NCBI GenBank assembly: GCA_036374835.1
Contig: DASUTB010000054.1
Coordinates: forward strand, 5,267-69,266
Direction: 5' to 3'
Source: DASUTB01 sp036374835
GTDB taxonomy: Bacteria > Actinomycetota > Actinomycetes > Jiangellales > Jiangellaceae
Length of the DNA: 64,000 bases
The position numbers and the translations under genes were made by a program. Each line of letters begins with the position of its first letter. The first letter of the stretch is position 1. The notes under the pieces are model-generated. The model saw nothing but the letters and a program-made list of their open reading frames with translations, was not told the DNA's origin and did no database searches. This document shows, piece after piece, positions 41,296 through 53,463 of the stretch.

Positions 41296-41457
41296 CCTGA
41301 TCGCCGCTTTGTCACCTGATCGGTGTCGCCGTAACGATCAGGTCGCGAACATCAGGCATCGCTACGCCCGGCCGGTCACCTGATCTCAAGCGTTACGTCA
41401 CCGCATTTGCGATCAGGTGAGGAAATTGCATGTGAGCGGACCGTTTCTCACCTGATC
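41296..41457. repeat. cluster of six CCTGATC/GATCAGG motifs
   Basis: CCTGATC occurs at 41296, 41315, 41379 and 41451, and its complement GATCAGG at 41336 and 41411. Extended inverted pairs are GATCAGGTGAG/CTCACCTGATC (41411 with 41447) and TCACCTGATC/GATCAGGTGA (41376 with 41411). The cluster fills the gap between convergent genes and could form alternative hairpins in either transcript. It is unlike the GAATGATCACGT family apart from the shared TGATC. Confidence 0.7.
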
Positions 41458-41466
41458 CACCGCAGT

Positions 41467-41895
41467 TCAGTAGCGTCCGCCGCCTGGTCCCTGTTCGCGG
41501 CGGCGACGCCAGCGCTCTTCGAGGCGTTCCATGAAGCTGCCACGGTGTTTCTGCCGTGGCGAACGTCCAGACTTTGCGCTGGCGTCGGTGTCGGGGCCGG
41601 CGAATGTACCCAGCTCGCCCTCGGCCGGCACGCGCCGCCAGGAAGTGATCGCATACCACGCCGAAACGAGCATGACGACAAAGCCGCCCACCCCGACCCA
41701 GGTGACTCCGGAGACGGCACCGGTCATAAGGACGACAATGCCGACAATGAACACCAATGCGGCCACCAACGCACGCCGTCGGTAGCGCCGTCGCAGGTCA
41801 GCTCCCTGCAGCGCATTGGCGAACTTCGGGTCCTCGGCAGTGAGCGCTTGCTCCATCTGCTCGAGCAACCGCTGCTCGTGCTCGGAGAGAGGCAC
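41467..41895 (-). CDS. DUF3040 membrane protein
   Basis: 142 residues. It starts PLSEHEQRLLEQMEQALTAEDPKFANAL, the diagnostic DUF3040 N-terminus. Two membrane helices follow (about residues 42-60 and 63-84), then a basic, Arg/Gln-rich tail. Function is unknown; in many actinobacteria it lies near the dcw cluster. GGAGGG precedes the GTG start by 5 nt. Confidence 0.88.
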   Translation of the reverse strand: MPLSEHEQRLLEQMEQALTAEDPKFANALQGADLRRRYRRRALVAALVFIVGIVVLMTGAVSGVTWVGVGGFVVMLVSAWYAITSWRRVPAEGELGTFAGPDTDASAKSGRSPRQKHRGSFMERLEERWRRRREQGPGGGRY

Positions 41896-42051
41896 GTGTT
41901 CCCTCCACTATCGGGTGCTGGCGCGGAGCGCGTCGATATCTGCCCTTCCAGCATATGCGGCCCGCCGGTGGGACGAAAGTCGGTCCCACGCCTAATCACA
42001 ACTGTTCCTGTTATTGCGGCAGTGCGTCGGCCACCTGCGATGATGTGCGCC

Positions 42052-43002
42052 ATGGCGAACGACGTGCTGGGACCAGGTTACACCGCGACGACGATTCCAC
42101 TGCGCCCGGACGACGAGGGGGAGGTCATTGCGACACTTGTCACCCGCAAAGCCGAGTCACCGACCCGAACAGCGGTGCTCCACGTGCACGGATTCGTCGA
42201 CTACTTCTTCCAGACTCATCTCGCAGATGCATGGACGGCCGACGGCTACGACTTCTACGCGATCGATCTGCGCAAGTACGGACGCTCGTTACGCCCCCAT
42301 CAGACACCGAACTACTGCACCGACCTGTCGGTCTACTTCGAAGAGTTGGACGAGGCCGCCCGGATCATCCGGGACAGCCATGACGTGTTGGTGGTCATGG
42401 GGCATTCGACCGGTGGCTTGATCACGAGTATGTGGGCTCACGAGCGCCGCGGGACGGGCTTGGTCGACGCCCTGGTGCTCAACAGTCCCTGGTTCGACTT
42501 GAACGAGAACGCGGTGACCCGCCTCGTCGGCTCACGTGTGGTCGACCTGATCGGTGCGCGGTGGCCGAAGCGGCCGATCGTGGCCGGCCTTCCACCGCAC
42601 TACGGGCGGAGCCTGCACGCCGACCACGACGGCATCTGGACCTACGATCTGCGGTGGAAGCCGGTGAACGGGTTCCCGGTGTACGCCGGCTTCCTGCGCG
42701 CGGTTCACAAGGCGCAGCTCAAGCTCGCGAAGGGCTTGGCGATCGACTGCCCGGTTCTGGTGTGTGCGTCGACCGACAGCGGTCCGGTCCGCCGCTGGTC
42801 GGAGAAGCTACGCACCGCCGACTGTGTGCTGAACGCCGAGCACATGGCGGCACGGGCACCGAAGCTCGGGGCGGACGTGACGGTGGTGCGGATTCCCGAC
42901 GGCATCCACGATCTCGCGCTGTCCGATGAGCCGGCCCGGTCCATCTACTTGAATACCGTCTCCTGCTGGGTCCGCGAGAAGGTCACGAGTCGATACGAGT
43001 GA
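42052..43002 (+). CDS. alpha/beta hydrolase (monoacylglycerol lipase/serine aminopeptidase type)
   Basis: 316 residues. The fold begins VLHVHGFVDYF with the oxyanion region; the nucleophile elbow is GHSTGG near residue 122; the acid is likely in VLVCASTDSG; and the histidine is in IPDGIHDLAL near the end. These are features of the hydrolase_4 group, which includes lysophospholipases; the natural substrate is unknown. The start is uncertain, since an ATG four codons upstream is also possible. A perfect hairpin follows the stop. Confidence 0.85.
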   Translation: MANDVLGPGYTATTIPLRPDDEGEVIATLVTRKAESPTRTAVLHVHGFVDYFFQTHLADAWTADGYDFYAIDLRKYGRSLRPHQTPNYCTDLSVYFEELDEAARIIRDSHDVLVVMGHSTGGLITSMWAHERRGTGLVDALVLNSPWFDLNENAVTRLVGSRVVDLIGARWPKRPIVAGLPPHYGRSLHADHDGIWTYDLRWKPVNGFPVYAGFLRAVHKAQLKLAKGLAIDCPVLVCASTDSGPVRRWSEKLRTADCVLNAEHMAARAPKLGADVTVVRIPDGIHDLALSDEPARSIYLNTVSCWVREKVTSRYE

Positions 43003-43031
43003 ATCCGGTGCCGCCGTGGCGGCACCGGATT
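43002..43031. terminator. bidirectional hairpin between the hydrolase and nrdJ
   Basis: AATCCGGTGCCGCC and GGCGGCACCGGATT form a perfect 14-bp stem with a 2-nt loop, directly after the hydrolase stop and 18 bp from the nrdJ stop. Its symmetry suits both convergent transcripts. Confidence 0.85.
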
Positions 43032-43048
43032 TCACCCTCACCGCTTCG

Positions 43049-46966
<3,918 letters not shown>

Positions 46967-47061
46967 TTCCAACTCCTTCGTCCCCCAACCCGGTCCTGCT
47001 GCCGGGTCGTTTGTTCTTGCGTCAGTACGAGCCGCGTGGCCGGGGCACGCGGCCGGTCGTG

Positions 47062-47565
47062 CTATACCCCGCGCGAGGCTGGACGGCGCTGCGCCGGATT
47101 CGGCTCCGGCACCGTCTCACCCTGTTCGGCTCGCAGCATCGCTATCTCCGCCTCGAAGTCGGCCAGGCTGTCGAAGCCCCGGTAGACGCTGGCGAACCGC
47201 AGATATGCCACTTCGTCGAGTTCGCGCAACGGCTCGAGGATGGCCAGTCCGACCTCGTTGCTCGGCACCTCCGCTGCACCTGAGGCACGGAGCCTGTCCT
47301 CGACGTGCTGTGCCAACCGCGCCAGTGCGTCAGCGCCGACGCCCCGTCCCTGGCACGCCTTGAGCACTCCCGCGATGACCTTCTCTCTACTGAACGGTTC
47401 GGTGGCGCCCGACCGTTTCACCACGGCAAGCGTGATCTGCTCGACGGTGGTGAATCGCCGCTCACAGCTCAGACACTGCCGCCGCCGTCGGATCACCGCA
47501 CCGTCATCTGCAGTTCGGCTGTCGACGACACGACTATCCGCACTTCGGCAGAACGGACACTGCAT
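47062..47565 (-). CDS. nrdR: transcriptional repressor NrdR
   Basis: 167 residues. The N-terminal zinc ribbon is MQCPFCRSADSRVVDS with a second pair in RRRQCLSCERRF. An ATP-cone follows with RSGATEPFSREKVIAGVLKAC. NrdR senses nucleotide levels and represses ribonucleotide reductase genes. GGGGAGG precedes the ATG by a few bases. The C-terminal tail after residue 150 is short and unremarkable. It is followed by nrdJ in the same direction. Confidence 0.96.
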   Translation of the reverse strand: MQCPFCRSADSRVVDSRTADDGAVIRRRRQCLSCERRFTTVEQITLAVVKRSGATEPFSREKVIAGVLKACQGRGVGADALARLAQHVEDRLRASGAAEVPSNEVGLAILEPLRELDEVAYLRFASVYRGFDSLADFEAEIAMLRAEQGETVPEPNPAQRRPASRGV

Positions 47566-47683
47566 GGCCACCTCCCCCTTTCGGTACTGGTCGTCACGTC
47601 CAACCGTCCGTGACTGCGGCCACCACGCACGGTTCCGCAGTGGACAACCTGTGGATGCCCTGGGGAGAACCTGTGGGTCGTGA

Positions 47684-47730
47684 ACCACAATTTGTGGACG
47701 ACTTACATCAATGTAACTACTACATCTAGG
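47684..47730. promoter_or_regulatory. cluster of palindromes upstream of nrdR, possible NrdR boxes
   Basis: CCACAATTTGTGG at 47685-47697 and a weaker ACTACATCTAGGGG near 47717-47732 are about three helical turns apart, as NrdR boxes usually are. Between them lies a perfect TTACATCAATGTAA palindrome (47703-47716). The neighbouring TCGTCCACA and GCATCCACA on the minus strand also resemble DnaA boxes. Which protein binds is not settled by sequence. Confidence 0.4.
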
Positions 47731-47805
47731 GGTACCGTACGTCCTCCACCAGGGGTGTGCAACCCAATACCCGGCGTGTCGCACAGCCATTTTCATCACC
47801 GCAGG

Positions 47806-48318
47806 TCAGGGCTCAACCGGCACGAGGAGGATGTCGCCGGGCCGGATCTGCGACGCCGACTCCAGGCCGTTGAGCGACATAATCGCGGCGATGGTGTCGT
47901 GCCGATCCGCGGCCGGCTGCACGTCCCCGGCCAGGTCCCACAATGTCTCCCCCGGCTCGACCATCACCTTGGTGGTGGTTACCGGCGCGCGCGAGCCATC
48001 GCCCGGCACGGTCACCACGATCAGGGCAGCGACGACGGCCATCACGAGCCACACCAGGGCGACGACGACGCGGCCCCGCGGCGTGAGGCGCGAACCGTGC
48101 GGGTCTGGAGCATGCGAATCGGCGCACGCGGCCGGGCCACGCCGACCTACCGAATGCTCCGGCCGGCGCTGCGGAACCCCCGCCGGAGCATCGCCGGGAC
48201 GGACATCTTCCAGAACGCCGCGCGCGCTCGCCTCACGCGCCGGCACACCGGCATGGCGCCGAGATCCCCATGCCGGACGCCCGCCGTTCCTGTGACCCGT
48301 GATCGTGTCCATCGCCAT
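47806..48318 (-). CDS. LysM-domain membrane protein, probable SOS-linked division suppressor
   Basis: 170 residues: a Pro/Arg/His-rich cytoplasmic part of about 95 residues, one membrane helix (VVVALVWLVMAVVAALIVVTV), then a LysM domain, VMVEPGETLWDLAGDV to IRPGDILLVPVEP. The position, divergent from lexA and next to nrdR, is that of mycobacterial Rv2719c and corynebacterial divS, SOS-induced proteins that block division. That role is inferred from position and domain. GGAGGGG lies 6 nt before the ATG at 48318. A candidate LexA site lies just upstream. Confidence 0.8.
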   Translation of the reverse strand: MAMDTITGHRNGGRPAWGSRRHAGVPAREASARGVLEDVRPGDAPAGVPQRRPEHSVGRRGPAACADSHAPDPHGSRLTPRGRVVVALVWLVMAVVAALIVVTVPGDGSRAPVTTTKVMVEPGETLWDLAGDVQPAADRHDTIAAIMSLNGLESASQIRPGDILLVPVEP

Positions 48319-48348
48319 CTCAGGCCCCTCCAAACCATTGGTACATCC

Positions 48349-48370
48349 GTTCGATCGAACGTACGTACCC
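48349..48370. promoter_or_regulatory. candidate SOS box of the LysM gene
   Basis: Half-sites GTTCGA (48349-48354) and TCGAAC (48355-48360) abut within the perfect palindrome CGTTCGATCGAACG. TCGAAC is followed by GTAC and a poor second half GTACCC. It is 30-50 bp upstream of the LysM gene start, so LexA could bind here. Confidence 0.5.
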
Positions 48371-48405
48371 TTTCTACACCCCGGCACTGACAGAGTCGAG
48401 ACACG

Positions 48406-48421
48406 TCGAACAAGTGTTTGA
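48406..48421. promoter_or_regulatory. SOS box (LexA operator) of lexA
   Basis: TCGAACAAGTGTTTGA matches the actinobacterial LexA consensus TCGAACNNNNGTTCGA with one mismatch. It overlaps the predicted -35 of lexA, the usual layout for autoregulation. Confidence 0.85.
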
Positions 48422-48446
48422 TCGGAGTCGCCGACAGCGCTACTGT
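48417..48446 (+). promoter_or_regulatory. lexA promoter
   Basis: TTTGAT (48417-48422) and TACTGT (48441-48446) are 18 bp apart. A perfect GTTGAC-ACC-GTCAAC inverted repeat at 48445-48459 lies over the probable start of transcription. Confidence 0.6.
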
Positions 48447-48481
48447 TGACACCGTCAACTTCACGTGAGATCGGAGGGGCC

Positions 48482-49186
48482 GTGAACAGCAAGCGCGATG
48501 AAAAGCCCGGTTCGGGCGGCACGGTACACCAGTTCCCCGAGCCGGCCGATCGCCTGGCCGCGCTCACACCACGGCAGACGCGGGTACTCGAGGTCATTCG
48601 GGACTCGGTCGGCCGGCGCGGCTACCCGCCGAGTATGCGCGAGATCGGCGAAGCCGCCGGACTGTCCAGCCCGTCCAGCGTCTCGCATCAGCTCAGCGTG
48701 CTCGAGGCGAAGGGCTACATCCGCCGCGACCCGAACCGGCCCCGCGCGCTCGAGGTGCTCGACCCTGGTGTGGACACCGCCGACGTCACCGGTATCAGCG
48801 ACGATCGCCCGCAGCCGTCGTACGTGCCACTCGTCGGGCGCATCGCGGCCGGTGGTCCGGTGCTCGCCGAGCAAGCCATCGAGGAGATGTTCCCGCTCCC
48901 CCGCCAGCTGGTCGGCGAGGGCACGTTGTTCATGCTCAACGTCACGGGTGACTCCATGGTCGACGCCGCGATCTGCGACGGCGACTGGGTCGTGGTCCGG
49001 CAACAGCAGGTTGCCGAGAACGGTGAGATCGTAGCGGCGATGATCGACGGCGAGGCTACCGTCAAGACATACAAGAAGCGTGCCGACGGTGTCTGGCTGC
49101 TGCCGCACAACGACGCGTACGATCCCATTCCGGGCAATGAGGCGACGATTCTCGGCCGGGTCGTCGCGGTCCTGCGCCGCGTCTAG
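48482..49186 (+). CDS. lexA: SOS repressor LexA
   Basis: 234 residues. The winged helix has PSMREIGEAAGLSSPSSVSHQL. The autocleavage Ala-Gly is in RIAAGGPVLAEQ near residue 118. The catalytic serine is in VTGDSMVDA and the lysine in EATVKTYKKR. GGAGGGG lies 2 nt before the GTG at 48482, which fixes the start. It converges on dinG with only a 4-bp gap. Confidence 0.97.
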   Translation: MNSKRDEKPGSGGTVHQFPEPADRLAALTPRQTRVLEVIRDSVGRRGYPPSMREIGEAAGLSSPSSVSHQLSVLEAKGYIRRDPNRPRALEVLDPGVDTADVTGISDDRPQPSYVPLVGRIAAGGPVLAEQAIEEMFPLPRQLVGEGTLFMLNVTGDSMVDAAICDGDWVVVRQQQVAENGEIVAAMIDGEATVKTYKKRADGVWLLPHNDAYDPIPGNEATILGRVVAVLRRV

Positions 49187-49190
49187 CGGG

Positions 49191-51284
49191 TCAGCCCGGT
49201 CGGCTCGACCTGTCGGCCGCCGCCGCGAGACGCTTCAGCGCGCCGGTCACCACGGCGTGGTCGGAGGTGAACCACATCGGCGGCAGCGATGCGCGCAGGA
49301 AAGATCCGTAGCGCGCGGTCACCAACCGTGGATCCAGCACCGCCACCACGCCCCGATCGGTGGCTCGGCGCACGAGCCGTCCCGCGCCCTGCGCGAGCAG
49401 CAATGCGGCGTGCGTTGCCGAAACCGACATGAAACCGTTGCCGCCGGCACGCTCGACGGCCCGTTGCCGGGCCGACATGAGCGGGTCATCAGGGCGCGGG
49501 AAGGGCAGCTTCTCGATCACGACCAGCTGACACGCCCCGCCCGGAACGTCCACGCCCTGCCAGAGCGACAGCGTCCCGAACAGGCATGTCGTGTCGTCGG
49601 CGAGGAACTTGCGTACCAGCGTCGGCACGACGTCCTCGCCCTGGCACAGCACCGGCACGTCCGCGAGCCGTTTGCGCACCGCCTCGGCCGCCTCGACCGC
49701 GGCCTGGCGCGACGAGAACAGACCCAGCGTCCGTCCGCCTGCCGCGCTCACCAGATCGACAAGCGCGTCGACGGCCTCCTCGCGCAGGCCGTCGCGCCGT
49801 GGCTGCGGCAGGTGACGCGGCACGTACAGGATCGCCTGCTTCGCGTAGTCGAACGGCGACCCGACATTGACGCCCCGCCAGTCCGGTGGGTCGTCGCCGG
49901 CCAGGCCGAGCGAGCGGGCGAGCGGGTCGAACGTTCCGCCGAGTTCCAAGGTGGCCGACGTGAGCACGACGGTGCACTCGCCGAAGAGCTTGTCCCGCAG
50001 CAGGCCGGACACCGACAACGGCGCCACCCGCAGGATCGGCCCGCCACGGTCCCGGTCCTCGACCCAGATGACGTCGTACTCGCTCGCTTCGGCCATCCGG
50101 GATGCTGTGCCGAACACCTCGTCCACCGCCGCCTTGCTGGTCTTGCGCCCGGACTCGGCGTCCGGTTCGCGTTCGTCCTTGGCGGTGGCGGCCAAGCCCG
50201 ACTGGACCGCGCGCGCCGCGTCCCGTACGGCGGCCAGCGCCGCAGCCAAACCGTCCGGCAGCGGCGGGTCGAGCCGGCCCGGTGGCACGTCGGCCAGCAC
50301 CTTGGCTAGTACGTCAGCGGCGTCGCTGAGCTCGGCGGCATCCCCGTCATCCACGTACGACCGTGCCCGCTTGCCCGCTCGTTCGGCGACACCAGGAGAC
50401 AGGTCGGCACTCGCCACGCTCGTCACCCGCCCAACCAGCTCATGGCCCTCGTCCACGACGACGATGTCGTGGTCCGGAAGCACCGGCACTCCTTCGAGGG
50501 CGTCGATCGCCAGCAGCGCGTGGTTCGTCACCACGACGTCGACGTCGGCCGCCCGGCCACGAGCGCGCTCGGCGAAGCACTCGACCCCGAACGGGCATTT
50601 CTGGGCACCGAGGCACTCCCGCGCGCTCACCGACACCTGCGCCCAGGCGCGGTCGCTGACCCCCGGTTCGAGCCGGTCACGATCGCCCGTACCGCCGGAT
50701 TTCGCCTGCTCTTCGGCCCACTCCCGAGCCCGAACCACGTCCAGACCCACCGACCCCGACACCAACTCGTCGGCCGCCACCAACGCACCTTGATCGTCCG
50801 GCACGCCGTCGCGAACCCGATGCAGGCACGCGTAGTTGCTCCGACCCTTCAGCGTGGCGAAGCGCAGCGGCCGGCCGAGTGCCGGCTCAACCGCGTCGCC
50901 GAGCATCGGTAGATCACGGTCGACGAGTTGCGCCTGAAGCGCCAGTGTCGCAGTGGCGACGACGACCGGCTCGCCCGTCGCGTCGGCATGCAGAACGGCC
51001 GGGACCAGATAGGCCAGCGACTTGCCGGTCCCCGTGCCCGCTTGCACAAGTAGGTGTTCTCCGGTGCGGATGGCCCGTTCGACCGCCGCTGCCATCTGGA
51101 TCTGACCGCGACGCTCGCTCCCTCCGATCGCCTCTACCGCGTCGGCGAGCACCGCTCGCACGCGTTCCGGAGTCACCGCCGACTCGGTACCCGCCGTCGC
51201 GGAGCCCTCAGAAGGGTCTGAATCGGTCGCGAGATCGGGGCCGTCGGCCGTTACGGGGCCGTCACGCTGCGCGGGATCGTCCAC
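49191..51284 (-). CDS. dinG: DinG/XPD-like ATP-dependent DNA helicase
   Basis: 697 residues. Walker A is VQAGTGTGKSLAYLVP near residue 85; the DEGH box is in DIVVVDEGHELVGRV; motif VI is QGAGRLVRRATDRG near the C-terminus. Four cysteines, in NYACLHR, RECLGAQKC and GVECFAE, between Walker A and DEGH fit the iron-sulfur cluster of this family. Such helicases resolve R-loops and other structures. The N-terminal ~35 residues are acidic and of low complexity, so the GTG start is uncertain. No SOS box was seen directly upstream. Confidence 0.9.
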   Translation of the reverse strand: MDDPAQRDGPVTADGPDLATDSDPSEGSATAGTESAVTPERVRAVLADAVEAIGGSERRGQIQMAAAVERAIRTGEHLLVQAGTGTGKSLAYLVPAVLHADATGEPVVVATATLALQAQLVDRDLPMLGDAVEPALGRPLRFATLKGRSNYACLHRVRDGVPDDQGALVAADELVSGSVGLDVVRAREWAEEQAKSGGTGDRDRLEPGVSDRAWAQVSVSARECLGAQKCPFGVECFAERARGRAADVDVVVTNHALLAIDALEGVPVLPDHDIVVVDEGHELVGRVTSVASADLSPGVAERAGKRARSYVDDGDAAELSDAADVLAKVLADVPPGRLDPPLPDGLAAALAAVRDAARAVQSGLAATAKDEREPDAESGRKTSKAAVDEVFGTASRMAEASEYDVIWVEDRDRGGPILRVAPLSVSGLLRDKLFGECTVVLTSATLELGGTFDPLARSLGLAGDDPPDWRGVNVGSPFDYAKQAILYVPRHLPQPRRDGLREEAVDALVDLVSAAGGRTLGLFSSRQAAVEAAEAVRKRLADVPVLCQGEDVVPTLVRKFLADDTTCLFGTLSLWQGVDVPGGACQLVVIEKLPFPRPDDPLMSARQRAVERAGGNGFMSVSATHAALLLAQGAGRLVRRATDRGVVAVLDPRLVTARYGSFLRASLPPMWFTSDHAVVTGALKRLAAAADRSSRPG

Positions 51285-51461
51285 CGCAGCAGGCTACCCG
51301 CACCCGGCGCGCCGATCGACAGGTCAAGGCGTCGTTGTGGACGACGCATATTGGATCCGAGCGGACCGGGCACCTCCGGCGGCCCGGGACGCCGTCCGCC
51401 ACCCATCGCAAGCTCCAACTCGGGACGTTTCGAAACCGACCGACGTGATGGAATGGTCCGC

Positions 51462-53303
51462 ATGACCTACGACGCCGCTCCGCTGATTCCACGCGATGTG
51501 CTTTTCGGCAACCCCGAGCGCAGCGCACCTTCGCTGTCCCCCGATGGGACCAAGCTCGGCTTCATCGCGCCCGAAGAGGGCGTGTTGAACGTGTGGGTCG
51601 GGCCGGCCGACGATCCGACCGCCGCCGTGGCCGTCACCCACGATCGTGGCCGTGGAGTGCGGACGTTCAGCTTCTGCCACGACGACAAGACACTCGTCTA
51701 CCTGCAGGACACCGACGGCGACGAGGATTGGCGGCTCTACGCCCTCGATCTTGCGTCCGGGGAGGCGACCCTCGTCACGCCGGGCGAGGGCGTGCACGCG
51801 ATGGTCCTGGCGCACAACCGGTGGCACCCGACGACGATGCTGGTGGGGCTCAACGCGGACAACCCGGCTCTGCACGACGTCTACCGCTTCGACCTGGCGA
51901 CCCGCGAGTTTGACAAGATCGAGACCAATCCCGGCTACGCCGGGTGGTTGATCGACTCCGACCTTCGCGTGCGCGGCGGCATGGCCATGACCGAGGACGG
52001 CGGTGCGGTGATCTCGCTGCGTGACCTCGATTCCGGCAAGGACGAGCCGTGGCTCGAGATCGCGCCGGAGGATGTCAGCAACACCGGCATCGTCGGCTTC
52101 AGCCGGGACGGCATGTCCGCCTATCTGACCACCAGCGTCGGCGTCAACGCCGCCCGCCTGACCAAGGTAGACCTCGTGACCCGTGAGGAGTCGGTCGTCG
52201 CCGAGGATCCGCAGTTCGACGTCACCGAGGTCCTCGCCGACCCGGAGACGCTCGAGCCGCAGTCCGTCGTGTTCACCAAAGACCGCGACGTGTGGGTGCA
52301 TCTCGATCCCGAACTCGGCGCGGAGATAGACCGGCTGCGGGAGCGACTCCGCGGCGAGATCGGAATCTCGCGCATCGAGCGCTCCGACCGGCACTGGCTC
52401 GTAACCGATATGCCGTCCGACGGGCCGGTCCACTACTACGTCTACGACCGGGACGACGGAGAGTTGACGTTTCTGTTCGCGCACAAGCCGGCGCTGGACG
52501 AGTACACCCTCGCACCCATGGAGCCGTTCACGTTCACCGCCCGCGACGGGCTCACGATCCACGGTTACGTCACGTTCCCGCCGGGTGTGCCGCACGCCGG
52601 TCTGCCTGCCGTGCTGAACGTGCACGGCGGGCCGTGGGTGCGCGACACCTGGGGTTACGACGCGGAGGCCCAGTGGCTCGCCAATCGCGGCTATGCCTGC
52701 ATCCAGGTGAACTATCGTGGCTCGACCGGATTCGGCAAGGAATTCGCCAACGCCGGCGACAAACAGTGGGGACGCACGATGCACACCGACCTGATCGATG
52801 CGGTCGAGTACTGCGCCGGCCAAGGCTGGATCGACCGGGATCGGGTCGGCATCTACGGCGGCTCGTACGGCGGCTACGCGGCGCTTGCCGGAGCGGCCTT
52901 CACGCCCGACACGTTCCGCTGCGCGGTCGACATGGTCGGTCCGTCCAACCTGCTGACCCTGCTGTCGTCCGTCCCGGAGTATTGGAAGCCGATGCTGGCG
53001 TTCATGCACAACAAAGTCGGCAACCCGGAGACCGAGAAGGACATGCTGTGGGAACGTTCGCCGCTGTCGCGGGTGGACGACATAACGATCCCGATCCTCG
53101 TGGCTCAAGGTAAGAACGACCCGCGGGTCAAGATCGCCGAGGCCGAGCAGATCGTCAATGCCCTGGAAGAAAAGGGCATCGACCACGAATACCTGCTGTT
53201 CGAGGACGAGGGCCATGGCCTCGCCAAGCCGGAGAACCGGGAACGCTTCTATGCCGCCGCCGAGTCCTTCCTCGCTACCCACCTCGGCGGCCGCTCCGAA
53301 TGA
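51462..53303 (+). CDS. S9-family prolyl oligopeptidase-like serine peptidase
   Basis: 613 residues. The first ~340 form a beta-propeller with repeats such as SAPSLSPDGTKLGFIAPEEG and FSRDGMSAYLTTS. The C-terminal alpha/beta hydrolase domain has NVHGGPWVRDTWGY, the nucleophile in YGGSYGGYAAL near residue 470, Asp in GKNDPRV, and His in EDEGHGLAKPEN. No signal peptide is seen, so it is probably cytoplasmic. An in-frame ATG three codons upstream (51453) is possible. The stop is followed by a second GAATGATCACG, the start of a palindrome arm. Confidence 0.92.
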   Translation: MTYDAAPLIPRDVLFGNPERSAPSLSPDGTKLGFIAPEEGVLNVWVGPADDPTAAVAVTHDRGRGVRTFSFCHDDKTLVYLQDTDGDEDWRLYALDLASGEATLVTPGEGVHAMVLAHNRWHPTTMLVGLNADNPALHDVYRFDLATREFDKIETNPGYAGWLIDSDLRVRGGMAMTEDGGAVISLRDLDSGKDEPWLEIAPEDVSNTGIVGFSRDGMSAYLTTSVGVNAARLTKVDLVTREESVVAEDPQFDVTEVLADPETLEPQSVVFTKDRDVWVHLDPELGAEIDRLRERLRGEIGISRIERSDRHWLVTDMPSDGPVHYYVYDRDDGELTFLFAHKPALDEYTLAPMEPFTFTARDGLTIHGYVTFPPGVPHAGLPAVLNVHGGPWVRDTWGYDAEAQWLANRGYACIQVNYRGSTGFGKEFANAGDKQWGRTMHTDLIDAVEYCAGQGWIDRDRVGIYGGSYGGYAALAGAAFTPDTFRCAVDMVGPSNLLTLLSSVPEYWKPMLAFMHNKVGNPETEKDMLWERSPLSRVDDITIPILVAQGKNDPRVKIAEAEQIVNALEEKGIDHEYLLFEDEGHGLAKPENRERFYAAAESFLATHLGGRSE

Positions 53304-53316
53304 CGCGCTCACTCCG

Positions 53317-53352
53317 AATGATCACGTAAACGTCCGATTCCCCGGCCATACG
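53317..53352. repeat. solitary palindrome arm after the S9 peptidase
   Basis: GAATGATCACGTAAACGTCC and the following TTCCCCGGCC closely match the arm at 21303. No inverted partner is found before moaA. CTCCGAATGA is present twice (at the stop codon and again at the arm), like a small duplication. Confidence 0.65.
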
Positions 53353-53451
53353 CACCATCCAAGCCCAGCAAAGCCGGTACACGCCGCGTATCGCGCCGCT
53401 GAACCGAACATCGACAGGTGGCCGCCGCTCGGCAATGTCGCCGGCTCTGCA

Positions 53452-53457
53452 TAGGCT
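53452..53457 (+). promoter_or_regulatory. candidate -10 of moaA (leaderless)
   Basis: TAGGCT ends 6 nt before the moaA ATG, identical in sequence and spacing to the Fur-family gene. Confidence 0.45.
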
Positions 53458-53463
53458 GGGGAT

